Shown here one piece after another: positions 11,469 to 19,790 of a DNA stretch of 64,000 bases; within the stretch, counting starts at the first letter, position 1, and each line of letters opens with the position of its first letter. This stretch comes from Methylophaga sp. Lineage in GTDB: Bacteria > Pseudomonadota > Gammaproteobacteria > Nitrosococcales > Methylophagaceae. Location: the NCBI GenBank assembly GCA_020831825.1, contig JAFIFW010000018.1:1-64000 (forward strand). The letters are read 5' to 3'. Made by a program: the position numbers and the translations under genes. The notes beneath the pieces were generated by a model that did no database searches, was not told the DNA's origin, and saw nothing but the letters and a program-made list of their open reading frames with translations.

Positions 11469-12548
11469 TTGAGAGCATTCAATTTTAGTGCCGGTCCGGC
11501 CATGTTGCCGACGGAAGTCATTATGCAGGCACAGGACGAAATGCTTGACTGGCGTGGTACCGGAATGTCGGTGATGGAAATGAGTCATCGCGGTCCCGAG
11601 TACACATCGATCGCCATGGAAGCAGAGCAGGATCTGCGCGATTTGCTCAACATATCAGACGATTACGCTGTGCTTTTTTTACAGGGCGGTGCCTCCAGTC
11701 AGTTTTCGATGATTCCAATGAATCTGCTGCGCGGAAAATCATCGGCTGATTATCTGAATACCGGCGCCTGGTCACAGAAAGCTATTGCAGAGGCAAAACG
11801 CTATACACAGGTCAATGTGGCGACTGATTCGACGGCTAATCGTTTTACCACCATTGCTGATCCGGCTGACTGGCAATTGAACCCTGATGCGGCCTACCTT
11901 CATTACACACCGAATGAAACCATTCACGGGCTTGAGTTTGCAGAGATCCCGGATGTTGATCACGTGCCATTGGTTGCTGATTATTCATCAACTTTGTTGT
12001 CTCGCCCAGTAGATGTCAGCCGTTTTGGCTTGATCTACGCCGGTGCACAAAAGAATATTGGACCTGCGGGCTTGTGTCTGGTGATTGTGCGCAAGGATTT
12101 GCTGGGTGACACATTATCGGGAACACCGGTGATGTTTAATTATAAAACTCATGCCGAAAACGGTTCGATGTACAACACGCCGGCCACCTATAGCTGGTAT
12201 CTGTCCGGGCTGGTGTTCAAATGGTTGAAACGCAATGGCGGACTTGAAAAAATGGGCGAAACCAATGCGCGTAAAGCAGCCAAGCTCTACCATGCCATCG
12301 ATAACAGTGATTTTTATAACAACCCGGTCGACCCTCGCTATCGCTCGTGGATGAATATTCCATTTACACTGGCGAATAGCTCACTGGACAAGCAATTTTT
12401 GCAAATGGCCGCTGATAATGGTTTGCTGACACTCAAGGGACATCGAGACCTCGGGGGGATGCGTGCCAGTATCTACAACGCGATGCCTGAGCAAGGAGTT
12501 GATAGCTTGATTGCATTTATGGCTGAGTTTGAACGTCAGTACGGTTAA
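11469..12548 (+). CDS. serC: Phosphoserine aminotransferase
   Basis: A PLP enzyme of 359 residues acting in serine and pyridoxal-phosphate synthesis. It starts at a TTG (MRAFNFSAGPAMLP), the only start that keeps the universal N-terminal FNFSAGPAMLP; no good Shine-Dalgarno is visible, so translation may depend on coupling to gyrA six bases upstream. The PLP lysine lies in YAGAQKNIGPAG. Length fits the family. gyrA-serC-pheA is a familiar gammaproteobacterial order. Confidence 0.97.
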   Translation: MRAFNFSAGPAMLPTEVIMQAQDEMLDWRGTGMSVMEMSHRGPEYTSIAMEAEQDLRDLLNISDDYAVLFLQGGASSQFSMIPMNLLRGKSSADYLNTGAWSQKAIAEAKRYTQVNVATDSTANRFTTIADPADWQLNPDAAYLHYTPNETIHGLEFAEIPDVDHVPLVADYSSTLLSRPVDVSRFGLIYAGAQKNIGPAGLCLVIVRKDLLGDTLSGTPVMFNYKTHAENGSMYNTPATYSWYLSGLVFKWLKRNGGLEKMGETNARKAAKLYHAIDNSDFYNNPVDPRYRSWMNIPFTLANSSLDKQFLQMAADNGLLTLKGHRDLGGMRASIYNAMPEQGVDSLIAFMAEFERQYG

Positions 12549-12552
12549 ACAA

Positions 12553-13641
12553 ATGAGTGAACAGAAAGCGTTACAGCACATTCGACAGCAAATAGACGAT
12601 ATCGATCAGCAAATTCAGCAGTTGCTGAATCAGCGTGCCGGGCTTGCCCAAAAAGTCGCTGAGGTGAAAATGGCCTCCGGCGAGCAACTGGATTTTTATC
12701 GACCTGACAGAGAAGCCATGATTTTACGGAAAGTCATGGACAGAAATTCCGGACCACTGCCGGATGCCGAAGTCGGACGCATTTTCCGTGAGATTATGTC
12801 TGCCTGTCTGGCTGCCGAAAAACCTTTGCAGGTAGCGTATTTGGGACCAGAGGGCTCATTTACTCAGGCTGCCGCGCTGAAACATTTTGGCGGTTCTGTT
12901 CAGTTGCAACCGGTGAGCACCATTGCCAATGTGTTTCGTGCTGTGGAAACGGAATACGCCAGATATGGTGTGGTGCCGGTAGAAAACTCCAGCGAAGGCA
13001 TGGTTTCTCATACGCTGGATCGTTTTATCAGCTCCCCGTTGAAAATTAATGGTGAAGTGACTTTGCGTATTCACCACTATCTGCTTGGAAAAACCAGTAA
13101 CCTCAATCAGATCAAGACGGTCTATGCACACCCTCAAGCCTTGGCGCAATGTCGCCAGTGGCTCGGTGATCAATTACCGCATGCCGAATTGGTCGCGCTT
13201 GATAGTAATTCTGAAGCCGCCCGACGTGTTGCCGAGATGGGCGATGATGTTGCAGCTATTGCTGCCAGTACTGCGGCAGATATTTACGGACTTGAAGTCA
13301 TTGCCAGCAATATCGAAGATGAAGCAGGCAATACCACGCGGTTTTTAGTGATTGGCACTCAGGATGTTGGGCCGAGCGGCGAGGACAAAACAGCCTTGCT
13401 GGTGTCCACTCAGAACAAGCCAGGTGCATTGCAGAGCCTGCTAAAACCGCTGGCAGACAGCGGTATCAGCATGAGTCGTATTGAGTCACGCCCATCGCGC
13501 AAAGGCATGTGGGAATACGTATTTTTTATTGATATCGATGGACACAGCCAGTCGCCAGCAGTCGCTGAAGCCCTGGCAAAGCTTCAAAATGAAACTTCTG
13601 TGTTCCGCGTACTGGGCTCCTATCCCAAGGCTGTACTCTGA
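12553..13641 (+). CDS. pheA: Chorismate mutase / prephenate dehydratase (P-protein)
   Basis: A bifunctional phenylalanine biosynthesis enzyme of 362 residues. Residues 1-90 form the AroQ chorismate mutase helices ([15 protein letters not shown]). Residues 95-270 are the prephenate dehydratase ([30 protein letters not shown]). Residues 280-360 are the ACT domain with the ESRPSR motif that binds phenylalanine for feedback control. The ATG at 12553 lies four bases after serC. Its stop overlaps the ispH start (TGATG). Confidence 0.97.
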   Translation: MSEQKALQHIRQQIDDIDQQIQQLLNQRAGLAQKVAEVKMASGEQLDFYRPDREAMILRKVMDRNSGPLPDAEVGRIFREIMSACLAAEKPLQVAYLGPEGSFTQAAALKHFGGSVQLQPVSTIANVFRAVETEYARYGVVPVENSSEGMVSHTLDRFISSPLKINGEVTLRIHHYLLGKTSNLNQIKTVYAHPQALAQCRQWLGDQLPHAELVALDSNSEAARRVAEMGDDVAAIAASTAADIYGLEVIASNIEDEAGNTTRFLVIGTQDVGPSGEDKTALLVSTQNKPGALQSLLKPLADSGISMSRIESRPSRKGMWEYVFFIDIDGHSQSPAVAEALAKLQNETSVFRVLGSYPKAVL

Positions 13642-14597
13642 TGGCAAAATTGATTCTGGCAAACCCGCGTGGTTTTTGTGCAGGTGTTGATCGGGCGATC
13701 GACATAGTTGAACGTGCGCTACAATTGTTTGGAGCGCCAATTTACGTTCGACATGAAGTTGTTCATAACCGATTTGTGGTTGAAGATCTGCGCAATAAAG
13801 GTGCGGTATTTGTTGAGGAACTGGACGAAGTGCCCGATGGCAATACTGTGATTTTCAGTGCTCACGGTGTTTCAAAGGAAGTTCAGCGCCAGGGCAAGCA
13901 GCGCGATTTGAAAGTGTTTGATGCCACATGTCCACTGGTAACCAAAGTACATCTTGAAGTAGCCAGACATGACAAGCAGGCACGGGAATGCATTCTTATC
14001 GGTCATGCCGGTCATCCAGAAGTAGAAGGCACGATGGGCCAATATACGTCCGTAGAAGGAGGTATGTACCTGGTTGAATCGCCGGAAGATGTTGCCAATA
14101 TGCACGTCAAAAATCCTGACAATATCGCCTTTGTCACCCAGACAACTCTGTCGGTAGACGATACATCACGTGTCATTGATGCTTTGCGCAATCGATTTCC
14201 GAGGATTATCGGTCCGGGCAAAGATGATATTTGCTATGCCACGCAGAATCGTCAGGATGCGGTCAAGCTATTGGCTGCAGAGTGTGATCTGCTGCTGGTC
14301 GTTGGCTCGGTCAACAGCTCCAATTCAAATCGTTTGCGGGAGTTGTCTGAAAAACTGGGTACACCAGCCTATCTGATTGACAGTGCTGAGCAGATCGATC
14401 CTGCCTGGCTGACGGGCAAACAAGTGATCGGTTTAACCGCGGGCGCTTCCGCGCCTGAGGTCCTGGTGCAGCAAGTGGTGAACTATCTGAAAACAGCGGG
14501 TGTCGACAGCGTAGAAGAGGGTGGCGGGGAGCCGGAGACCGTTGAGTTTTCTCTACCCAAGGCCTTGAAAGTCGATATTAGTCAATTAAGAAAATAA
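13641..14597 (+). CDS. ispH: HMBPP reductase IspH (LytB)
   Basis: The last enzyme of the MEP isoprenoid pathway, 318 residues, making IPP and DMAPP. The three cluster cysteines are in [17 protein letters not shown] and [11 protein letters not shown]. The substrate motif [10 protein letters not shown] is intact. The ATG overlaps the pheA stop by one base. It shares the operon with an unrelated aromatic pathway gene, as is common for ispH. Confidence 0.98.
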   Translation: MAKLILANPRGFCAGVDRAIDIVERALQLFGAPIYVRHEVVHNRFVVEDLRNKGAVFVEELDEVPDGNTVIFSAHGVSKEVQRQGKQRDLKVFDATCPLVTKVHLEVARHDKQARECILIGHAGHPEVEGTMGQYTSVEGGMYLVESPEDVANMHVKNPDNIAFVTQTTLSVDDTSRVIDALRNRFPRIIGPGKDDICYATQNRQDAVKLLAAECDLLLVVGSVNSSNSNRLRELSEKLGTPAYLIDSAEQIDPAWLTGKQVIGLTAGASAPEVLVQQVVNYLKTAGVDSVEEGGGEPETVEFSLPKALKVDISQLRK

Positions 14598-14608
14598 CGG
14601 TAGTCATT

Positions 14609-14866
14609 ATGGAACAACAAACACAAACAGAGCTTGAAGCAGCAGCATTTCGTCGACTGGTGGCACATCTGCAGGAACGTACTGATGTGCAGAATATCGA
14701 TTTGATGAATCTGGCTGGTTTTTGCCGAAATTGTCTGTCCAAGTGGTATCTGGCTGCGGCGGAGTCGAAAGGCCTCGACTTGAACTACGACCAGGCCCGG
14801 GAAATGGTCTATGGCATGCCATACGACGAGTGGAAAGCTAAATATCAGACTGAGTTAAAAAAATAG
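14609..14866 (+). CDS. DUF1244 protein
   Basis: A small cytoplasmic protein of 85 residues of the DUF1244 family. The family signature is the central DLMNLAGFCRNCLSKWY with a CRNC pair (about residues 38-41), followed by YGMPYDEWK. Function is unknown. It lies 11 bases after ispH, so it is probably cotranscribed. Confidence 0.9.
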   Translation: MEQQTQTELEAAAFRRLVAHLQERTDVQNIDLMNLAGFCRNCLSKWYLAAAESKGLDLNYDQAREMVYGMPYDEWKAKYQTELKK

Positions 14867-14928
14867 TCACCAGTCGTAGTCGGCTGAAAATCAACTGGTC
14901 CTGACTTAATCCGAATTACCCGTTTTTT

Positions 14929-14954
14929 GTAACATTTATTTCTCTGGTCAGTCC
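14929..14954 (+). promoter_or_regulatory. Possible second ECF-type promoter, before the thioredoxin gene
   Basis: GTAAC at 14929-14933 is followed after 16 bases by AGTCC. The spacing and the -35 box equal those of the element before the EGKCG peptide gene (GTAAC-N16-CGTCT), but only three of five -10 bases match. Weak alone; of interest because the two operons look functionally linked. Confidence 0.3.
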
Positions 14955-14987
14955 TCCATGGGTGTCTAACTCAATGGAGACTGTCCG

Positions 14988-15380
14988 ATGAAATATCTGA
15001 TTACCACCCTTGCCTTGTTTCTAGGCATCACTTCCCAAGCTTATGCTCTCGATAAAGAAGCATTTGATAACGCCCGTTTTGAGCAATTGCAGGCTGAAAA
15101 CCAGGTGATTCTGGTTGATGTGTTTGCCCCTTGGTGTTCCACCTGTGCTCAGCAACAAAAGCTGCTTGAACAATATCGGCAACAAAATCCGGACAAGCAG
15201 TTTGTGATTCTTGAAGTAGATTTTGATACCGACAAAAACTGGGTGACGCATTTTCGTGCACCTCGACAATCAACACTGATTCTTTATCGAGGTGAGCATC
15301 GCTTATGGTTCAGTGTCGCTGAAACTCGGTATGACATCATTGCCAACGCCCTGGATGAAGCCCTGGGCGAGACATTCTGA
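14988..15380 (+). CDS. Periplasmic thioredoxin-fold protein
   Basis: A secreted thioredoxin-like protein of 130 residues. Residues 1-20 form a signal peptide (cleavage after AYA). The active site is WCSTC with Cys50 and Cys53. The stretch ILEVDFDTDKNW and the RAPRQSTLILYRG segment fit the rest of the fold. The next gene, two bases on, encodes a CcdA-like carrier, so the pair probably takes electrons from cytoplasmic thioredoxin across the membrane. The target is unknown; the adjoining island suggests a role in periplasmic thiol or oxidant handling. Confidence 0.9.
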   Translation: MKYLITTLALFLGITSQAYALDKEAFDNARFEQLQAENQVILVDVFAPWCSTCAQQQKLLEQYRQQNPDKQFVILEVDFDTDKNWVTHFRAPRQSTLILYRGEHRLWFSVAETRYDIIANALDEALGETF

Positions 15381-15382
15381 AC

Positions 15383-16093
15383 ATGGCGATACTCGAGTTT
15401 ACAGCGATTCCACTGGCCATGTTTGCCGGTGTGCTCAGCGTGCTGTCGCCTTGTGTCTGGCCTTTAATACCGGTGATCATGGCTTCAGCGACAACGGCAG
15501 TTGCACCCTGGTTTGTTGCAATGGGGCTGGCGACTGCGTTTGCAGTCGCCGGCACATTTTTGAGTTATCTGTTGTTGAGCCTGGGGCTGGATCCGCAAGC
15601 GTTTCGGGGTCTTGCGGCAGTGATGCTGATAGCGCTTGGCATCATTTTATTGCATAAGCCTTTGGGTGACTGGCTGACGCTGAAACTGTCCGGTTTGACC
15701 GGACGCGTCAATTTGTCTTCTGGTGGCAGTGCAACATCACCGCTGGGTTATTTTGTCATGGGCGCATTGCTTGGTCTGGTCTGGTTACCTTGTGTCGGCC
15801 CAACGCTTGGTACTGCAATTGCGTTGGCCTCGGTGGGTCAGGATATGCTGATGGCCTTTATGGTGATGCTGGCATTTGGTATTGGCACGGCATTGACGCT
15901 GATTATCGTGGCATTGATGTCAAAGCAGATGTTGCAAAAAATGCGCCCCGGACTGATAACTGGTGTTGAGTCTGCCAAACGTCTGATGGGTATTGTGCTG
16001 TTGTTGCTCGGTGTAATGGTATTGACAGGCGCAGACAAATATCTTGAAACGTTGGCGTTAGCTATCATTCCTCATTGGGCGATCAGTTTTTGA
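15383..16093 (+). CDS. CcdA/DsbD-type transmembrane electron carrier
   Basis: An inner-membrane protein of 236 residues with about six membrane helices. The two conserved cysteines sit in LSPCVWPLIPV (TM1) and LVWLPCVGPTLGTA (TM4), the redox pair of CcdA/DsbD beta domains. It should pass electrons to the thioredoxin encoded just upstream. The stop overlaps the next ATG (TGATG). Confidence 0.9.
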   Translation: MAILEFTAIPLAMFAGVLSVLSPCVWPLIPVIMASATTAVAPWFVAMGLATAFAVAGTFLSYLLLSLGLDPQAFRGLAAVMLIALGIILLHKPLGDWLTLKLSGLTGRVNLSSGGSATSPLGYFVMGALLGLVWLPCVGPTLGTAIALASVGQDMLMAFMVMLAFGIGTALTLIIVALMSKQMLQKMRPGLITGVESAKRLMGIVLLLLGVMVLTGADKYLETLALAIIPHWAISF

Positions 16094-16548
16094 TGTGTGT
16101 GAAAAAACGCACTGCTCTGCAACTGTTGCATCTGTCCGATCTGCAGTTATATCGTTGGGTATTGTTATTGAGTATTGTGCTGGCGTCATTAAGCTTTTTT
16201 TACAACGTCTGGCGAATGGAAGTGTCAGAGCACAATGCCATGGTACGTACTGCCGGGATCCAGATCTTGCAGGAGCTGGCCGAGCTGGAGCAGATCATTT
16301 TTATTGCCCATTATGATCAGGATCTGCAGCAGGGCAGTCCACGCAGAGCATGGGTTCGTGTTGGTTTAATAGATGATTTGAGCGTATTGATGAGCGCGCC
16401 AACGATAGATTCAGTCAACGTACTGCGTGATCTCTGGCAACGTGAGTGGCCACAGCTTAAAAATAGCCATGAGTCAGTGATTTCGCTTGGTGATCAGATT
16501 GATGAGGTACGATTACAGGTTAAAAGTGAATTAAGCCGGCTCAAATAA
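16093..16548 (+). CDS. Unknown single-pass membrane protein
   Basis: A protein of 151 residues that I do not recognise. One membrane helix (about residues 22-41, WVLLLSIVLASLSFFYNVW) is followed by a long polar, helical, probably periplasmic part rich in Glu, Gln and Leu. The start at 16093 overlaps the ccdA-like stop. Its place between the CcdA-like carrier and a zf-HC2 protein suggests a role in the same redox or signalling unit, but nothing in the sequence shows a catalytic site. Confidence 0.75.
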   Translation: MCVKKRTALQLLHLSDLQLYRWVLLLSIVLASLSFFYNVWRMEVSEHNAMVRTAGIQILQELAELEQIIFIAHYDQDLQQGSPRRAWVRVGLIDDLSVLMSAPTIDSVNVLRDLWQREWPQLKNSHESVISLGDQIDEVRLQVKSELSRLK

Positions 16549-16617
16549 AGCATGTTCCAAAGACGTGTTTTAATGTGAGCGACGGGTGGAATAAGAGCAG
16601 GGGTAAAAACACAACCA

Positions 16618-16872
16618 ATGAAGTTAATGTTGAATTGCAAAGATGTGCATGAACATGCCAGTGATTATCTGGATAAACGCCTGAGTCGCCGCAAGCGACT
16701 GGCGATCTGGATGCACGTCATGATGTGCTCGCATTGCCGACGATTCATGAAACAATTACACCTGACCATTACATCGGTTCGAAATCTACATCAAAAACAG
16801 AATGATGATACGAAACAGCTCGCCGATGCACTTCATCAGCGTTTTCTTGAGATCCACAAGAAAAAGCAATAA
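16618..16872 (+). CDS. Small zf-HC2 (anti-sigma-type zinc finger) protein
   Basis: A cytoplasmic protein of 84 residues with the HX3CX2C motif HVMMCSHC (about residues 33-40) and an upstream CKDVHEHASDYLD, the pattern of the zf-HC2 zinc-binding anti-sigma domain. It has no membrane segment. Such domains usually bind an ECF sigma factor; the only one in the window is encoded at 18297-18905 on the other strand, with no anti-sigma of its own next to it. That pairing is inference. The gene lies 69 bases after the unknown membrane gene. Confidence 0.8.
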   Translation: MKLMLNCKDVHEHASDYLDKRLSRRKRLAIWMHVMMCSHCRRFMKQLHLTITSVRNLHQKQNDDTKQLADALHQRFLEIHKKKQ

Positions 16873-16880
16873 GCCATTTC

Positions 16881-17633
16881 CTAGCTGAAGATGAAAATGG
16901 CCACCAGTACAATAAGCAGTGTTAGCAAAACAAACATGACGACAATGCCACGCTGTTTGTGAGGCACAAACTTCAACACGCTGGCTGCTCTGGATAATAA
17001 CCAGATTGGCGGCGCGCCGCGCATCAACTCTCTGTCAGCACGTTTTCCCGCTTGCTGCAGTGTATCGTGCATAAACGCCGCACCTCTCAGAAAAGGCATC
17101 ACCATGCATTCGCTGACAGAAACAGCGGAATCATTTTGCCCATCTTCAAGTTGGTCAATGGCCGTGATCACCGCTTTGTTATCGCCAGCCCACAAGGACA
17201 TGAACAGGATCTGTCCTTGCTGATCGATGATATGTAATGAGTTGGGTTTGGTGTCCAGTTGACGATGCAAATCACCTTCAAGCCCATCAACCAGAACCAG
17301 TAACTGGCCAGGGCTGATGCTGGCAAACTCAAGCGCATGTTGACGCTTGGTGTTCATTTGCGAAGGTTGCGGCCAGTTTTCTCCCGGTTGCGCTTCTCTG
17401 ACATAGAGCATTGACACGGTGTATTTGTCTCTGAACTTGTCAGAAATACGTTGCATATCCTCGAGGCTGCTCATGGTCATTGGGCAGCTCAGTGAGCCAG
17501 TAAACAAGAGCAGTGGTTTATCACGGACAATATCGTAAAGGTGTGTCTCACTGCCGTCGATAAGGCTTAACGGGCAATTAGTGATCTGTTTTGTCTGCTT
17601 TGCACGCCGGCTGAACCGCAGATCACTCATCAT
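16881..17633 (-). CDS. Membrane-anchored redoxin, iodothyronine-deiodinase-like
   Basis: A protein of about 250 residues. Residues 25-165 have a thioredoxin-like fold resembling the bacterial deiodinase/redoxin group: LLLFTGSLSCPMTM with one Cys at the place of the active-site residue, then SMLYVREAQPGENWPQ, and NSLHIIDQQGQILF. A membrane helix near the C-terminus (about 232-250, GIVVMFVLLTLLIVLVAIFIF) would anchor it with the enzyme domain on the N-terminal side. The start is uncertain: ATG at 17633 or 17630, or TTG at 17654. It is the last gene of the TetR-sigma-AhpD-like operon. Any reaction on iodinated substrates is not implied. Confidence 0.72.
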   Translation of the reverse strand: MMSDLRFSRRAKQTKQITNCPLSLIDGSETHLYDIVRDKPLLLFTGSLSCPMTMSSLEDMQRISDKFRDKYTVSMLYVREAQPGENWPQPSQMNTKRQHALEFASISPGQLLVLVDGLEGDLHRQLDTKPNSLHIIDQQGQILFMSLWAGDNKAVITAIDQLEDGQNDSAVSVSECMVMPFLRGAAFMHDTLQQAGKRADRELMRGAPPIWLLSRAASVLKFVPHKQRGIVVMFVLLTLLIVLVAIFIFS

Positions 17634-17678
17634 GCCGCAGACTGAAATGCTCAAAGCGATAACCCTGCGGCTTCATGA

Positions 17679-18236
17679 TCAAGCACTTTGTGGGCGCAGG
17701 TAGGCAGCAAATGGCTGATCGGCCTCTGTGTCGAACAAATGATTGCTGTAGTTGCTCAGTGTTTTGACGGCGATGGCCAACACAATATCCAGTATCTGTC
17801 GGTCATTGAATCCGGCTGCAAAGAATGCCTCAGCATCATACTGATTCGGACGACCACGACTACTGAGCATCGCTTGTGTAAATATTTTCAGCGCCTCCAG
17901 TCTGGCATCTGGCAGGAGTTCAGCATTAAGCAGCGCTTTGACGATGTGCCGATCTAGTCCAGACATTTTGTCGGCAATCATGCTGTGGGCTGCCAGACAA
18001 TACTCGCAGCTATTGTCGAGGCTGATAGTTAAAAAGATCAGTTCTTGTTCGGCTGCAGTAAAGTCACTGTTGTTACGAAAAGCGTCATAGCTGAAGAGGT
18101 AGGACTCCAGCAAACTGGGTGCATTGACCATGTTTCGATACATATTGGGAATAAAGCCAAGCACCTGCTTGGCCTGGTGTAGTGTCGGCTGTTGATCATT
18201 TTGTTCTGGCTGAAGTTTGATTTGGTATTGCGACAT
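17679..18236 (-). CDS. AhpD/carboxymuconolactone-decarboxylase-type protein
   Basis: A protein of 185 residues with the peroxidase-related CMD signature: LDNSCEYCLAAHS with Cys77, Cys80 and His84, the proton-relay and thiol pair of AhpD. The C-terminal AIAVKTLSNYSNHLF stretch fits the same family. Probably a cytoplasmic thiol peroxidase component. It lies 60 bases after the sigma factor gene and 45 bases before the likely start of the redoxin gene, on the same strand, so it may be a sigma-factor target or partner. Confidence 0.87.
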   Translation of the reverse strand: MSQYQIKLQPEQNDQQPTLHQAKQVLGFIPNMYRNMVNAPSLLESYLFSYDAFRNNSDFTAAEQELIFLTISLDNSCEYCLAAHSMIADKMSGLDRHIVKALLNAELLPDARLEALKIFTQAMLSSRGRPNQYDAEAFFAAGFNDRQILDIVLAIAVKTLSNYSNHLFDTEADQPFAAYLRPQSA

Positions 18237-18296
18237 ATCGGGGCTCCGTCAATTTGAATAGGTCCACATCGGTAAGATGGAAGATGGCCCGAATCG

Positions 18297-18905
18297 TTAA
18301 CCTGTTTGTTGCTGGTATGTTGCGATGGCATGTCGCAAGCTGATCCGTGCCCGGTGCAGCAGCACTCGGACATTGGACGAACTGATATCAAGGATGTTAC
18401 AGATTTGCTTAAAATCGACACCTTCAATGTCGACCAGCGTCAAAACAGCACGCTGTTTTTCCGGCAATTGCTCCAGGCAGTGCAGGATGACATCGCGTAA
18501 TTGCTCACTGGCCAGAATTGCTTCCGGCGTGTCCAGGTTCCAGTCAGGTGGATCCCGGGTCAGCCAGCCGCGGTCATTGAAGTTGCGTTCATCAGGATCC
18601 TGCCAGTTCTCATCCAGGGAGTCGAAGCGTTTTTCCCGTTTCAGCCGCGTTTTGGCGCGGTTACTGACAATCGTGATCAGCCAGCTTCGCAACGATGAGC
18701 GGCCTTCAAAGCCCTGAATGGCGGAAATAATCGTTTCCCAGGCGTCCTGAACGACTTCATCGGCAAAGGCTTCACCAATAATTGCCTTGGCAACAACAAG
18801 CATGGTGTTGTGATATGCACTCACCAATTGCTGAAAAGCCTCACGCTTGCCCTGTTTGAGTGCCGCCACCAACTCGGCTTCAGTCAGTTCACCCATAGGA
18901 CTCAT
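18297..18905 (-). CDS. ECF-type RNA polymerase sigma factor
   Basis: A sigma-70 family factor of 202 residues with only regions 2 and 4. Region 2 (residues 15-85) includes VVQDAWETIISAIQGFEGRSSLRSWL; region 4 (residues 130-195) includes LEQLPEKQRAVLTLVDIEG and the helix-turn-helix VDFKQICNILDISSSNVRVLLHRAR. The linker of about 45 residues is long. The ATG at 18905 shares bases with the TetR stop (TGATG), so the two are translationally coupled. No anti-sigma gene is adjacent. The element GTAAC-N16-CGTCT at 19706 is the best candidate target. Confidence 0.92.
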   Translation of the reverse strand: MSPMGELTEAELVAALKQGKREAFQQLVSAYHNTMLVVAKAIIGEAFADEVVQDAWETIISAIQGFEGRSSLRSWLITIVSNRAKTRLKREKRFDSLDENWQDPDERNFNDRGWLTRDPPDWNLDTPEAILASEQLRDVILHCLEQLPEKQRAVLTLVDIEGVDFKQICNILDISSSNVRVLLHRARISLRHAIATYQQQTG

Positions 18906-19528
18906 CAACGGCTGTCCTTACTGTGACAGGCACCAGCCTCAGATAAATGACTGATGATGGACTCGGCAATGGCTTCCAGCGTGGCTGTATTTACGCCTGC
19001 TCGAATCATGGTGCGCATACCGCTGATGGCAGCCAGTATAAAACTGGCCAGTTGCTGACTGTTTGCCTGCGCATCAATCAGTTGCTGACTTTTGGCCTTG
19101 TCTAATGCGGCAATAAAAATGGGCTCTACTGACACAATGCCTCGAGACAGCACGGCAGAAATGTCTGCATCATGAGGGCCGATTTCGTTTGCCAGATTGA
19201 CAAACAGGCAACCGGCACGTTCGCTTTCAGGTGTTGCGTCAGCGATGACTTCATCGAGAAGTTGACGGAAAAAATCGAGGCCGTTATCTGAAGCATCAAG
19301 TTGTCTTTGCAGACGCTCACAGAGCTGATGCTGGTAATGGTGGATTGCCTGCAGCAGTAACTGCTTCTTGCCGCCAAACACCTGATACAGGCTGCTTTTG
19401 GACAATTGCATACACTGCATCAAATCCTGAATCGACGTTGCTGCATAGCCGTGTGTCCAGAAATGGCGGGTGGCCATTTCCAGTGCTTGTTGGCTGTCAA
19501 ACTGACGTGGACGTCCTGGTTGCGGCAT
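18905..19528 (-). CDS. TetR-family transcriptional regulator
   Basis: A regulator of 207 residues. The N-terminal HTH has the usual TetR pattern FWTHGYAATSIQDLMQCMQLSKSSLYQVFGGKKQLL (shown in parts: GYAATS, SKSSLYQVFGGK). The C-terminal part has the TetR_C ligand domain signature ERAGCLFVNLANEIG with a Cys, as in regulators that sense electrophiles. First gene of the TetR-sigma-AhpD-redoxin operon. A palindrome 30 bases upstream (19559-19570) may be its operator. Confidence 0.93.
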   Translation of the reverse strand: MPQPGRPRQFDSQQALEMATRHFWTHGYAATSIQDLMQCMQLSKSSLYQVFGGKKQLLLQAIHHYQHQLCERLQRQLDASDNGLDFFRQLLDEVIADATPESERAGCLFVNLANEIGPHDADISAVLSRGIVSVEPIFIAALDKAKSQQLIDAQANSQQLASFILAAISGMRTMIRAGVNTATLEAIAESIISHLSEAGACHSKDSR

Positions 19529-19558
19529 GATTCTGGACCGAATGGTTCAATACTCCGA

Positions 19559-19578
19559 ATACTGCAGTATTTTGCAGT
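19559..19578. promoter_or_regulatory. Palindrome upstream of the TetR gene
   Basis: ATACTGCAGTAT (19559-19570) is a perfect 12-base palindrome, and ACTGCA/TGCAGT (19561-19578) forms a second, overlapping inverted repeat. Its place 30 bases before the TetR start suggests an autoregulatory operator. Base pairing is seen; binding is inferred. Confidence 0.45.
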
Positions 19579-19705
19579 TAAATTCAAACCAGAAATTTGA
19601 CTCCAGGCCACGTAGGTGTAAAACCCGTAAATGAATTTCATGCAATGACTGAGGCAACCAATGCCTTGTCAGTGCGGTGAAGTTTATTTTTTTGTTGAAA
19701 TGACT

Positions 19706-19731
19706 GTAACAATTGCATTTTTGAGACGTCT
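19706..19731 (+). promoter_or_regulatory. Candidate ECF sigma promoter of the EGKCG peptide gene
   Basis: GTAAC (19706-19710), a 16-base spacer and CGTCT (19727-19731) form a -35/-10 pair of the kind used by many ECF sigma factors. It lies about 60 bases before the peptide start codon. The only sigma gene in the window is encoded next door on the other strand. Confidence 0.5.
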
Positions 19732-19790
19732 CTCTTATGACTGGTCGTCAGGATCTGTCATCGTGTATCTGACAATTTAAGGAGTTTTAC

